This document shows, in pieces, positions 8,856 to 18,088 of a stretch of DNA of 37,562 nucleotides. The notes under the pieces were generated by a model that was not told where the DNA came from, ran no database searches, and saw nothing but the letters and a program-made list of their open reading frames with translations. This stretch comes from an uncultured Butyrivibrio sp. GTDB lineage: Bacteria > Bacillota > Clostridia > Lachnospirales > Lachnospiraceae. The position numbers and the translations under genes are program-made. The first letter of the stretch is position 1, and the number at the start of each line of letters is the position of its first letter. Location: assembly GCA_946404845.1 (NCBI GenBank), contig CAMJFD010000004.1, forward strand, positions 1 through 37,562, written 5' to 3'.

Positions 8856-9033
8856 TGTTCGTACTATAATTATAAAAAAATAGAGGTCTACGTGTCAAAC
8901 ACGTAAAGCCTCTATTTTGTAATGTTTATAAAGATTTAATAAGTAATCTGTTCGCTATGTATTATAAAAATATTTCTTTTACATAAGCAATTTGTTCGCA
9001 CTAAAATTATTATGTTCGCACTATAATTACTTA
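8856..9033. repeat. Cluster of four same-orientation TGTTCGYACTATAATTA-type repeats, putative TnsB-binding sites / transposon end
   Basis: TGTTCGTACTATAATTATA at 8856, TGTTCGCTATGTATTATAA at 8949, TGTTCGCACTAAAATTATTA at 8993, TGTTCGCACTATAATTACTTA at 9013 (last two in 20-bp tandem). Confidence 0.8.
8878..8917. terminator. Hairpin terminator within the transposon end region
   Basis: AAATAGAGGTCTACGTG-tcaaa-CACGTAAAGCCTCTATTT flanked by A-tract and T-tract, potentially bidirectional. Confidence 0.7.
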
Positions 9034-11045
9034 TTTAGAACTCTTTCAAGAAAAGTTTCTTCAGATATAATCTCTACTCCAAGATCCTTAGCTTTCTTGT
9101 TCTTACCAGAATTAGAAGTAACATCATTATTGATAAGAGCTGTAGTCTTCTTGGATACGCTTCCTGCTGCCTTACCACCATGGGCTTCTATAAATGCTAC
9201 AAGTTCATTTCTGTTCTTGAAATGTGTTACATCTCCAGTTATTACGAATGTCATTCCGGCAAGTTCGCTACTAGTCTCGACTTTTTCAGCTTCCATATTG
9301 ACGCCGTACTCTTTTAATCTCTTTATGAGCTCCATATTGGACTCTTTATGAAAGAAATTATAGATATCACTTGCAGTAGTCTCTCCCACATCATCTACGC
9401 CTGTAAGTTCCTCTACAGATGCGTTCATAAGAGCATCTATTGAGTCAAAATGCTTCATAAGAGTCCTTGCACTGGTTCGTCCTACATTAGGAATAGAAAG
9501 TCCTGAAATCAGCCTGTTAGGCTCGTTATTTTTTGCATTCTCTATTACGCCCAGTATCTTATCAGTATTTTTTTCCTTACCGATAATACCCTTAGCTATC
9601 AGCTCATCTCTATGGTCTTTTAAGACAAAAATATCTGCTATATTCTTAAGATATCCTTCATCAATAAGAGCCTTAACGTATTCCTCACCAAATCCCTTAA
9701 TATCCATTGCATCTCGTCCAACGAAATTAACTACTCGCCTTATGAGCTTGGCTGGACAATCCTCTGATGTGCATTTGATATCTGCTGTGTCCTCTTCTCT
9801 GACTGCAGGACTTCCACAAATAGGACATACATTAGGAATCTTATAAACTTCTGCTCCATCTGGATGCTTCTCTTTTACAACGGCCTTAATCTTAGGAATG
9901 ATTTCTCCTGATTTATATACGAGAACAGTTTCACCAATTCCTATACCGAGCTTGTCGATAAAGTCCTGATTGTGAAGAGTTGCTCTTGATACTGTTGTAC
10001 CGCAGAGTCTGATAGGTGTAAAAATAGCTGTTGGATTAATTCTGCCTGTCATACCAACTGATAGTTCTATATCTGTAATAACAGCTTCTTTTTCTTCTGG
10101 TGGATACTTATATGCAATATGACCTGCACTATATTTGGAACCAGCTGGGAAGTCATCTCTGTATGCCACCTGGTCTATCTTAATAACAGCGCCGTCTATA
10201 TCATATGGATATTCTCCGCGCTTTTCACCAATCTCATCTATCCTTGCCAGTATCTCTTCATCTGTCTTACATAAGAATGATGGAACTGTCTTCATCTTTT
10301 CATTCTTATGAAGAAGTTCTAATCCGTTATGGTGAGATGCTGTAATTTCATCATTTCCCGCCTGTACATTAAATATGAACATTGACAGTCCGCGTTCCTT
10401 GACCATCTTGGAATCAAGCTGTCTAAGAGTACCTGCTGCACAGTTTCTTGGATTAGCAAATGTCTTTTTCCCCAGCATTTCCTGCTTTTCATTGACTTTA
10501 TCAAAATCCTCATGGCTCATATATACTTCGCCTCGAACTTCAAGATAATCACTTACTGTCTTTAATTTCTTAACGACATCTGGAATAACAAGAGCATTTG
10601 GTGTTACATCTTCACCGATAAGTCCATCACCTCTTGTTTCAGCCATGATAAGTTCTCCGTTATCATATCTGATACTCATGGACAGACCATCTATCTTGTG
10701 CTCAACATCAAATAAAGCATCAGGGTGCATGCTTCTAACTTCATGTACCCATTCAAGTACGTCTTCTTTGCTAAATACATCCTGAATAGACAGCATTGGA
10801 ACATTGTGCTCTACGGTAACTCCGGCTTCTCTCTTAACTGTTCCTCCTATGATCTGTGTTGGAGAATCCACTTTTATAATTTCAGGATTCTCTTTCTCTA
10901 TTTCTTTAAGTCTGATCATCAGCTGATCATATTCATAATCTGATATTTCCGGCTCATCCTGATTATAGTATCTGTCCATATGATACTTAATCTTTGCTAT
11001 GAGCTCCTCATATTCAAGTTTAATATTATCCATAGTTTCTCCCAT
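9027..11045 (-). CDS. ligA: NAD-dependent DNA ligase LigA
   Basis: Adenylation motif DVEHKIDGLSMSIRY (KxDG), zinc finger CPICGSPAVREEDTADIKCTSEDCPAKL, HhH and BRCT (MTFVITGDVTHFKNR). Confidence 0.98.
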   Translation of the reverse strand: MGETMDNIKLEYEELIAKIKYHMDRYYNQDEPEISDYEYDQLMIRLKEIEKENPEIIKVDSPTQIIGGTVKREAGVTVEHNVPMLSIQDVFSKEDVLEWVHEVRSMHPDALFDVEHKIDGLSMSIRYDNGELIMAETRGDGLIGEDVTPNALVIPDVVKKLKTVSDYLEVRGEVYMSHEDFDKVNEKQEMLGKKTFANPRNCAAGTLRQLDSKMVKERGLSMFIFNVQAGNDEITASHHNGLELLHKNEKMKTVPSFLCKTDEEILARIDEIGEKRGEYPYDIDGAVIKIDQVAYRDDFPAGSKYSAGHIAYKYPPEEKEAVITDIELSVGMTGRINPTAIFTPIRLCGTTVSRATLHNQDFIDKLGIGIGETVLVYKSGEIIPKIKAVVKEKHPDGAEVYKIPNVCPICGSPAVREEDTADIKCTSEDCPAKLIRRVVNFVGRDAMDIKGFGEEYVKALIDEGYLKNIADIFVLKDHRDELIAKGIIGKEKNTDKILGVIENAKNNEPNRLISGLSIPNVGRTSARTLMKHFDSIDALMNASVEELTGVDDVGETTASDIYNFFHKESNMELIKRLKEYGVNMEAEKVETSSELAGMTFVITGDVTHFKNRNELVAFIEAHGGKAAGSVSKKTTALINNDVTSNSGKNKKAKDLGVEIISEETFLERVLNK

Positions 11046-11058
11046 CCAACGCTTTTTA

Positions 11059-11090
11059 ATGACTTTTTGTCACTTCGTTCCAAAAGTCAT
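11059..11090. repeat. 32-bp palindromic repeat, copy 1
   Basis: ATGACTTTTTGTCACTTCGTTCCAAAAGTCAT; identical to 26096-26127. Confidence 0.9.
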
Positions 11091-11777
11091 ACTATACAGT
11101 TTCTGAAGCTCAGTGCCCTGTATTTCCCTGTATCTGCCAGGCTGTAAATTACCCAGTTCTATATTCATTACGCGTATTCGCTTAAGTGATATAACATTAT
11201 ATCCAAGCGCCTCACACATTCGTCTTATCTGTCTGTTAAGTCCCTGTGTCAGAACTATATTAAAGCTATAGTCATTATTCATGGTAACAACGCACTTACG
11301 CGTTGTTCTATCCAGTTCCTCCAGGTATACACCGCCCGACATATCTTTGATGAACCTCGGTGTAATCTTTTTATCTACAGTCACCACATACTCTTTTTCA
11401 TGCATGTTAGAGCCCTTCATCATTGCCTGAATAAGGTCTCCGTCATCTGTCATTATAATGAGCCCTTCTGAATCCTTATCAAGCCTTCCTGCATATGTCA
11501 GACGTTTAGGATAATCAAGAGCCTCTGTAATTGTTTTCTCAGCATGTTCATCCTTTTCAGTGCAGGTAACGCCTATCTCCTTATAATAAGCAATAACAGT
11601 CTTATCTACATTAAGAGTTATAGCCTTGCCATCTATCATAACTACAGAATTATCAAGGACTTGAACCCCCTGAGTTGCAAGTTCTCCATCTACTGTTACT
11701 CTGCCCGCTTCTATTATTTTATCCGCTTCACGACGTGAACAAACACCGCATGAAGCAATATATTTATTCAATCTCAT
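11070..11777 (-). CDS. rluF: Pseudouridine synthase, RsuA/RluF family
   Basis: S4 domain MRLNKYIASCGVCSRREADKII; catalytic GRLDKDSEGLIIMTDDG; LTQGLNRQIRRMCEALGYNV. Confidence 0.88.
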   Translation of the reverse strand: MRLNKYIASCGVCSRREADKIIEAGRVTVDGELATQGVQVLDNSVVMIDGKAITLNVDKTVIAYYKEIGVTCTEKDEHAEKTITEALDYPKRLTYAGRLDKDSEGLIIMTDDGDLIQAMMKGSNMHEKEYVVTVDKKITPRFIKDMSGGVYLEELDRTTRKCVVTMNNDYSFNIVLTQGLNRQIRRMCEALGYNVISLKRIRVMNIELGNLQPGRYREIQGTELQKLYSMTFGTK

Positions 11778-11814
11778 TAACGAGTCCTCATATTTAATCT
11801 GATTTATCGAAAAA

Positions 11815-11839
11815 AAGAACGGTCTTACCGGCCGTTCTT
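11815..11839 (-). terminator. Intrinsic terminator hairpin downstream of mecA-like gene
   Basis: GAACGG-tcttaccgg-CCGTTC, T-tract on the minus strand (TCGATAAATCAGATT side preceded by TTTTTT). Confidence 0.6.
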
Positions 11840-11846
11840 CTATCTA

Positions 11847-12722
11847 TTACTTGTTTATTTTACGAAGTTTTTCTATTGCCTTTTCTTCAATAACTACTTC
11901 CATACTTTCATCTATAAAAGCTATCATCTTAGAATCAGCTGTCATATATCTACCAAATTCATATGCAATAGTAAATACAGAAGCAAACATCTTAGGTTTT
12001 TCTGAAAGCCTGTTAAATAACATATAGAAATCACCAGCTCTATTATCCTTATATAACTTTGATCCCATATGTACATTTCCAGGAACTCTTGCTGCAAAGG
12101 AAATAGCTGTTCTAATATCATCAAATCTAAATACGAACTGATTGAATTTTAAGTTCTCAAGGACTTCATTCTTATCCTTTTTAGCTGTCTTTGCAGCTTT
12201 TGAAGCAGTCTTTCCATTTTCCTTTTCAGGAAGGATTTTGCTTCTTCTGCTATCAGAATTTTTAGTTTTCCCAGATTTTGTAGATAACTTAGGATCACTT
12301 AAATCTGCTGTAATCTCTTTAACTGCACTAGTGAATTCCTTAATGTTCTTAAGATATTCACTAAGCTTTGGAATCTTATCTTCATCAGGTGAATCCCCCA
12401 GTTCTTCCAGGAAGTTTCTAGGAAATCTCAGTCCCACCTTTTCTGTAAGATTCTTTAATATATCAGCAAAAGCCTCATCTGAGTTCTCAGATAATGTAAG
12501 ACTTATTGAATGATCAGGTAATACAGTTATCTGCATTGGAGTATAAGAACCTGATGGACTATAATCAACCTCTTCTGCAGCTTTCTGCATTACAGTATGT
12601 AAAAAATCCATAGCTTCTTTTTTCTTTTCAAACAGGTCCTCAAGCTTAATTCCCTGCTCATCCATATCATCTTCTGTTATAATGCAATTTACAGTATCTT
12701 TACTAACTCTTGTAAATTTCAT
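11847..12722 (-). CDS. mecA: MecA-like adaptor protein
   Basis: N-terminus MKFTRVSKDTVNCIITEDDMDEQGIKLEDLFEKKKEAMDFLHTVMQKAAEEVDY is MecA-like; C-terminal domain FRFDDIRTAISFAARV...YKDNRAGDFYMLF. Confidence 0.85.
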   Translation of the reverse strand: MKFTRVSKDTVNCIITEDDMDEQGIKLEDLFEKKKEAMDFLHTVMQKAAEEVDYSPSGSYTPMQITVLPDHSISLTLSENSDEAFADILKNLTEKVGLRFPRNFLEELGDSPDEDKIPKLSEYLKNIKEFTSAVKEITADLSDPKLSTKSGKTKNSDSRRSKILPEKENGKTASKAAKTAKKDKNEVLENLKFNQFVFRFDDIRTAISFAARVPGNVHMGSKLYKDNRAGDFYMLFNRLSEKPKMFASVFTIAYEFGRYMTADSKMIAFIDESMEVVIEEKAIEKLRKINK

Positions 12723-12943
12723 GTAAGTTCTAATCCCTTCAAAATTTCATCAGCTGCGTCTTTTTGCAGATCACTCACGTAAATTATATACACATTCTGA
12801 CTTCCATTATATTCACTTCTCTTCAAAAAGGGAATCTTCTGTTGTTTTTCCAAATAAGATATTCTCTCCCTAATTAAAGTCTCTACCACTTGCTTCTTGG
12901 TTTCAAAGTCAGTGGTCCTAAATAACTCTACTTCATTCATCAA
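12719..12943 (-). CDS. Conserved-looking small hypothetical protein, 74 aa, coupled to mecA
   Basis: Stop overlaps the mecA ATG (ATGA). Confidence 0.65.
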   Translation of the reverse strand: MMNEVELFRTTDFETKKQVVETLIRERISYLEKQQKIPFLKRSEYNGSQNVYIIYVSDLQKDAADEILKGLELT

Positions 12944-13027
12944 AAAATTCAGCCTCTCATAAAAATACTTTTACCTTAAAAAGTCACAATCATTTTACAT
13001 CAAATATTTTATATATGAAAGACTTGA

Positions 13028-13471
13028 CTATCTAATACTATTTATCACTTTATATAAAAGATTATATAACTGTCTTGATTCCTCTTCATTAAGGTTAACA
13101 CATGAACCAATCTTACCAGGTACACATGTAGCCTTTTCTTTTAAAGCTTCACCTTTTTCTGTGATAGTAACAACAAGATTTCTCTCATCCTGATCAGAAC
13201 GTTTTCTATTAATATAACCTTTGCTTTCAAGTTTTTTGAGCACAGGAGTAAGAGTACCTGAATCAAGATACAGGTTCTCACCAAGTGTCTTTACATTTAC
13301 TTCCTTTTTGTCCCACATTACCATCATAGTAATGTACTGAGTATAAGTTAAATCAATCTCGTCAAGGAAAGGCTTATATCTTCTGATAATTTCCTTAGAG
13401 CACGCATATAAAGGAAAACATAACTGGTTTTCTAGCTTTAATCCTTCATACTTATTATCTTCGTTAATCAC
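13028..13471 (-). CDS. MarR-family transcriptional regulator (start re-set to GTG 13471)
   Basis: wHTH: LTYTQYITMMVMWDKKEVNVKTLGENLYLDSGTLTPVLKKLESKGYINRKRSDQDERNLVVTITEKG. GGAGG lies just before GTG 13471; the ORF-track start at 13531 adds an unlikely extension. Confidence 0.9.
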   Translation of the reverse strand: MINEDNKYEGLKLENQLCFPLYACSKEIIRRYKPFLDEIDLTYTQYITMMVMWDKKEVNVKTLGENLYLDSGTLTPVLKKLESKGYINRKRSDQDERNLVVTITEKGEALKEKATCVPGKIGSCVNLNEEESRQLYNLLYKVINSIR

Positions 13472-13472
13472 T

Positions 13473-15854
13473 TTAATCCTCCATAGTTCTTGCTTTAAAA
13501 TAATTTTGAAGCGTAATTTCAATAAACTCAAACAGCTTAGTCAAGTATCTCATACAAGGTTCCGTTGCAATAGCGAATAATACAAATAACATTATACACG
13601 GAACAGAAATATATGTAATTGAGAATAAATCATTAAATGCAAATGCTGCGAATATCGCTCCTATTATACACCCTAAAATGACTTTAATTCTATACCCATT
13701 AAGCGGTGAACAAATATTTATCAAAATGATAAATCCTACAATAATTAGCAGAAACGTCGCAGCAACTGATATATCAGCACTTGCAACATTAAATGTTTCT
13801 CCGAACACTACGAGTGCTGCTATTGCAAAAAAGTCTGTAAGTGCAGCCGGCATTGATCTTAGAAGCACTTTTATCAGGAAATTACCTGTAATCTTCTGGT
13901 CATTTTTTTCTATAGCCAGACAGAAACCTGGTATTCCTATATTGAATAAACTTATCATCGTTATTTGCGATGGTTTAAGTGGATATGTCATTACACTTAT
14001 TATAGAAAAAACTGCCAGTAAAAGTGAAAAAATATTTTTCACCAAAAATAATGTAGCTGATCTTTCTATATTATTTATCGTCCTTCTGCCTTCAGATAAT
14101 ATATCTTTCATATGACTAAAATCTGAATCAAGAAGAACTACCTGTGCTGCCTGCATAGCTGCTTCCGAGCCTGCCGCCATAGCAATTGAACAGTCCGAAT
14201 CTTTCATGGCCAGTATATCATTTACACCATCACCTGTCATAGCAACCGTTCTGCCCTGTTTTTTGAGAAAGCGGACAATTGACTGCTTCTGTTCTGGTGT
14301 AACTCTTCCAAATACATTATATTTGGATACTGCATCTCTGATATCATCATCGTTTTTTAGAGTAGAAGCATCTATGTATTTTTCTGCTCCGCTTATTCTG
14401 GCCTTTTTGGCGACCTCAGAAACTGTCAGTGCGTTGTCACCAGATATAACCTTGACTTCAACGCCTTGTTTTTCAAAAAACTCGAATGTATCAGCTGCAT
14501 TTTCTCTGACTGGATTCTGTAACAATATGAATACAAGAGGTATTACGAGTTTGCCTTCAAGATCTCCCTCAGCTGGTGTCTGAATCTCAGATGGGTTTTC
14601 AACATCGCCCATATACTTTCCAAATACCAAAACTCTGAGTCCTTTGGAAGCTTTCTCAGTAATAATATCTGCATATTCATCATAATTGCTTTTTAGTACA
14701 AATTCAGGTGCACCCATCACATAAGTAGCACTATTAAATTGTACACTACTATACTTAAATTTGGAAGAAAAACTTCTAAAAGAAATACATGTTGCACTCA
14801 TGTTTTCCACAAAATAATCTGAAAGTGCATCCATAGTAAGGTTTGTATCAGGTAGTACCCCAATATAATTTCTTATAGTTTCCTTGTATTCTTCCAGTTC
14901 TGTATCGCCAACTCCAGGCGCAGTCATAACATCTGCAACCAGCATACTGTTATCTGTAATAGTTCCTGTTTTATCGACACAGATAGTATCTACTCTGGCA
15001 AGAGTTTCTACACTACGCATGTCATGAAGCATTACCTTGTGCCTTGCAAGTTTGGTTGCGCTCATGGCAAGTGTAATACTTAGGAGCAAATATAAGCCTT
15101 CCGGTATCATACCAATTACTGCAGCTACCATACTGACTACACTTTTACTAAATGTTAATCTTTGTATTATATAACTTTGGTAAAAAAGTGCAATTCCAAT
15201 TGGGACTATAACTATTCCAGCTGCAACTACAATACCATTTATTGACTTAACCATTATAGAATTGTTCTTTGAAGGCATCTTCTTTGCCTTCATCGTAAGC
15301 TTTGATATATATGAATCAGCTCCAACTTTAGTCAGTTTTGCGTAACATTTACCAGATACGACAAAACTTCCTGACATAAGTTTTTTGCCTTTATTTTTGA
15401 CAATTTCATCTGCTTCACCGGTCAGAAGCGCTTCATTAACTGCTATCTCACCGTCAACAACTACAGCATCGGCACAAATCTGGTTACCTGCAGTCAGAAC
15501 TATAATATCGCCCTGAACAAGCTTATCAATTGCAATGGTTTTCTCATCTCCATCACGTATTACCTGTGCCTTACTCTGATTTAGAACTTTTAGATTATCA
15601 AGTACCTTTTTTGAATTAAGTCCCTGAAATATACCAATTAGTGCATTAGCTATTACTACAGGCAGAAATGTCAGACTGTTAAATGCTCCTGCAGCTATTA
15701 GCAAAATAGCCAGTATAGCAAAAATAAGATTGAAATATGTAAGAACATTTTCCCTGACAATATCCTTAGTAGTTTTAGCCGTACTATCTATCTGTACGTT
15801 TCCTTTTCCCCTACTGTATAAATAAGTAGCCTCTTCTGTCGTTAATCCTGTCAT
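13473..15854 (-). CDS. Cation-translocating P-type ATPase (HAD-IC family)
   Basis: DKTGTITD phosphorylation motif, LLTGEADE, MTGDGVNDILAMKDSD, multiple TM segments. Confidence 0.93.
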   Translation of the reverse strand: MTGLTTEEATYLYSRGKGNVQIDSTAKTTKDIVRENVLTYFNLIFAILAILLIAAGAFNSLTFLPVVIANALIGIFQGLNSKKVLDNLKVLNQSKAQVIRDGDEKTIAIDKLVQGDIIVLTAGNQICADAVVVDGEIAVNEALLTGEADEIVKNKGKKLMSGSFVVSGKCYAKLTKVGADSYISKLTMKAKKMPSKNNSIMVKSINGIVVAAGIVIVPIGIALFYQSYIIQRLTFSKSVVSMVAAVIGMIPEGLYLLLSITLAMSATKLARHKVMLHDMRSVETLARVDTICVDKTGTITDNSMLVADVMTAPGVGDTELEEYKETIRNYIGVLPDTNLTMDALSDYFVENMSATCISFRSFSSKFKYSSVQFNSATYVMGAPEFVLKSNYDEYADIITEKASKGLRVLVFGKYMGDVENPSEIQTPAEGDLEGKLVIPLVFILLQNPVRENAADTFEFFEKQGVEVKVISGDNALTVSEVAKKARISGAEKYIDASTLKNDDDIRDAVSKYNVFGRVTPEQKQSIVRFLKKQGRTVAMTGDGVNDILAMKDSDCSIAMAAGSEAAMQAAQVVLLDSDFSHMKDILSEGRRTINNIERSATLFLVKNIFSLLLAVFSIISVMTYPLKPSQITMISLFNIGIPGFCLAIEKNDQKITGNFLIKVLLRSMPAALTDFFAIAALVVFGETFNVASADISVAATFLLIIVGFIILINICSPLNGYRIKVILGCIIGAIFAAFAFNDLFSITYISVPCIMLFVLFAIATEPCMRYLTKLFEFIEITLQNYFKARTMED

Positions 15855-15875
15855 ATAATGTCCCCTAAACGTTTT

Positions 15876-15907
15876 TAGCAGACATGCATAAATCTACATG
15901 TCTGCTA
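15876..15907 (-). terminator. Intrinsic terminator after minE
   Basis: TAGCAGACATG-cataaatcta-CATGTCTGCTA followed on the minus strand by AAAACG... with T-rich flanks. Confidence 0.6.
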
Positions 15908-15917
15908 ATATATGTTT

Positions 15918-16211
15918 TTATTTAATTTCAGCTCCGTGATGCATATTCTTGATAGGAATGTTCGCATAAAGCGCAGGAACACTCTTATCGCTACCATTCT
16001 CTGTATCCATCTGAGTAATTTTGATATCCAAACCTGATGCATCGACCTCAACATATTTAGAAAGAACTTCAATGATATCATTTTTAATTCTTTCCATTAT
16101 CTCTGGTGAGCAACTTGATCTGTCAGATACCAATACAAGTTTAAGTCTGTCCTTAGCTACATCGCTAGAAGACTTTCTTTTAAAAATATCTGATAGCTTC
16201 ATAATTCCCAA
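15918..16211 (-). CDS. minE: Cell division topological specificity factor MinE
   Basis: AKDRLKLVLVSDRSSCSPEIMERIKNDIIEVLSKYVEVD. Confidence 0.95.
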   Translation of the reverse strand: MGIMKLSDIFKRKSSSDVAKDRLKLVLVSDRSSCSPEIMERIKNDIIEVLSKYVEVDASGLDIKITQMDTENGSDKSVPALYANIPIKNMHHGAEIK

Positions 16212-16217
16212 TCCCCC

Positions 16218-17009
16218 TTATTTCTTTTTGAATACGCCAGCAAGTGTTGAGATCAGTCCCTTTTTACTATCAAGATCAAGGAAAGGAACGTTCTCTCCAA
16301 TAATTCTGTGACAGATATTCATATATGCCTGACCTGCAAGTGAATTGTCACCTGCAAGAGGTTCACCATTATTTGTAGCAACTACGATGCTTTCATCATC
16401 TGGTACTACACCAATAAGATCAACTGCGAGGATGTCGATAACATCATCTGCTGACATCATGTCGCCACGCTTTACCATATCTGGACGAAGTCTGTTAACA
16501 ACAAGATGTGTCTTTTCTATAAGATTTGCCTCAAGAAGGCCGATAATTCTGTCTGCATCTCTTACAGCAGATACTTCAGGAGTTGTTACTACAAGTGCTC
16601 TGTCAGCACCAGCAATAGCATTCTTAAATCCCTGCTCTATACCAGCTGGGCAATCCATAATTACATAATCATATTCTTTTTTTAGTTCATCAGCGAGTTC
16701 CTTCATCTGTTCAGGAGTTACGCTAGTCTTATCCTTAGTCTGAGCAGCAGGTAAAAGGAATAATGTATCATATCTCTTATCCTTAATCATTGCCTGCTTT
16801 ACCTTGCAGTTACCTTCGATAACATCAACAAGGTTATAAACGATACGATTCTCAAGACCCATAACAACATCAAGGTTTCTAAGTCCTATATCTGTATCAA
16901 TTAGTACTACTTTCTTATTGAGCTTTGCAAGCCCTGTTCCAATGTTTGCAGTTGTAGTTGTCTTACCTACACCGCCCTTTCCAGATGTTACAACAATTAC
17001 TTCTCCCAT
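16218..17009 (-). CDS. minD: Septum site-determining ATPase MinD
   Basis: VTSGKGGVGKTTTTANIGTGLA deviant Walker A; VVMGLENRIVYNLVDV; C-terminal amphipathic FKKK tail. Confidence 0.97.
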   Translation of the reverse strand: MGEVIVVTSGKGGVGKTTTTANIGTGLAKLNKKVVLIDTDIGLRNLDVVMGLENRIVYNLVDVIEGNCKVKQAMIKDKRYDTLFLLPAAQTKDKTSVTPEQMKELADELKKEYDYVIMDCPAGIEQGFKNAIAGADRALVVTTPEVSAVRDADRIIGLLEANLIEKTHLVVNRLRPDMVKRGDMMSADDVIDILAVDLIGVVPDDESIVVATNNGEPLAGDNSLAGQAYMNICHRIIGENVPFLDLDSKKGLISTLAGVFKKK

Positions 17010-17062
17010 AACCTCTCCATTTCTTTTTAATAAAAATTTTTTAGTTCATGTAAGTTTCCATA

Positions 17063-17887
17063 TTAGGAAATAAATGCATTAGTTCTTAAAAATGTTCTGC
17101 CGTATAGCTTTTTAACTATATGACCGCCTTCGATACAAGCCACCTCTGGTTCTGGTAAATCCACTTTCTTTTTGGTCCTTCTAAGACGCAGCTTAGGTTC
17201 CTTTTCTGTGTCAGGAGAAATAGCAATTGAATCTGCTATTCTGACCTGTAATGGATTAAGATCAAGCGCCATTACAAATGCGCTCTTATCTCCGCTTGCA
17301 CCAGCAAATGCACTTCCTCGCAATGAACCAAGAACAAAAACGCTACCATATGTTGTGATAGATGCGCCTGGCTTAACATCGCCAAGTATGATTACACTAC
17401 TTTCACAATTTATTGCCTGGCCAGAACGTAAATTACCTTTATAGATCTGTGCCGCGCTACTTCCAAGCTGATCCTGCATTTCTTTCAGGAGTTTCGCCTG
17501 ATTTTCAAGCTCTTCCTGCTGTTTTGCAGTCATCTGCTCATAGTATTCTTCTTTTTCATCCAGCTCCTTTTTGCGCTTTTCAAGAGCTGTTTCATCACTT
17601 TGGCTTATATATCTCGAAAAAATCTCATCCAGCTTATCATCCGCAGTAACAATACATACTATCTTTATATCACTATTATCACTGATTATTTTTAGGACAG
17701 CTTCTTCTTCAGCTTCAGACAATTTTCTACCTTTGATTGTAAGCCCCATTTGATTAGAACCAAGAAATTCCCTTGCAGAAACGAATTTCTCAACAATTTC
17801 AACCCTTAGTTCGTCAAATGGAATATCCGGATTCAAATCAAGTATGATACCTGATTTTGTACCCTTAATCTTAACATTTTGACTCAA
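17063..17887 (-). CDS. minC: Septum site-determining protein MinC
   Basis: C-terminal beta-helix YKGNLRSGQAINCESSVIILGDVKPGASITTYGSVFVLGSLRGSAFAG; adjacent to minD. Confidence 0.94.
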   Translation of the reverse strand: MSQNVKIKGTKSGIILDLNPDIPFDELRVEIVEKFVSAREFLGSNQMGLTIKGRKLSEAEEEAVLKIISDNSDIKIVCIVTADDKLDEIFSRYISQSDETALEKRKKELDEKEEYYEQMTAKQQEELENQAKLLKEMQDQLGSSAAQIYKGNLRSGQAINCESSVIILGDVKPGASITTYGSVFVLGSLRGSAFAGASGDKSAFVMALDLNPLQVRIADSIAISPDTEKEPKLRLRRTKKKVDLPEPEVACIEGGHIVKKLYGRTFLRTNAFIS

Positions 17888-18002
17888 CTTACTCCTCCAA
17901 CTATTATAAAGATACTTATATAGTTTATCCTATTTTGACCATTTATGAAAGTCCCATAATTGTTAAATTCTGATGGTAATTAGGATATATTTTTGGACAA
18001 AA

Positions 18003-18032
18003 TTAAGACCACCGCATAAGCGATGGCCTTAA
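18003..18032 (-). terminator. Intrinsic terminator after tsf
   Basis: TTAAGACCACCGC-ataa-GCGATGGCCTTAA; on the minus strand followed by TTTTGTCC. Confidence 0.7.
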
Positions 18033-18088
18033 TATGAAATCTAAATTTATCTTTTTACAAAGCTATACGGTTATTTACTAATCGTAAA

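Larger units (their letters stand above)
4300..9033 (-). mobile_element. Tn7-like (Tni/Tns) element, probably decayed: tnsB-tnsC-tniQ with one recognisable repeat-bearing end next to ligA
   Basis: Contiguous co-oriented DDE transposase, AAA+ regulator and TniQ; four TGTTCG-type repeats at 8856-9033. The TniQ-side boundary is inferred from the chimeric ORF junction and is approximate. Confidence 0.75.

Noticed and set aside
8856-9033. CRISPR array made of the TGTTCG repeats
   Set aside because: Only four diverged copies with irregular spacing (93, 44, 20 bp) and no cas genes; better explained as transposase-binding sites.
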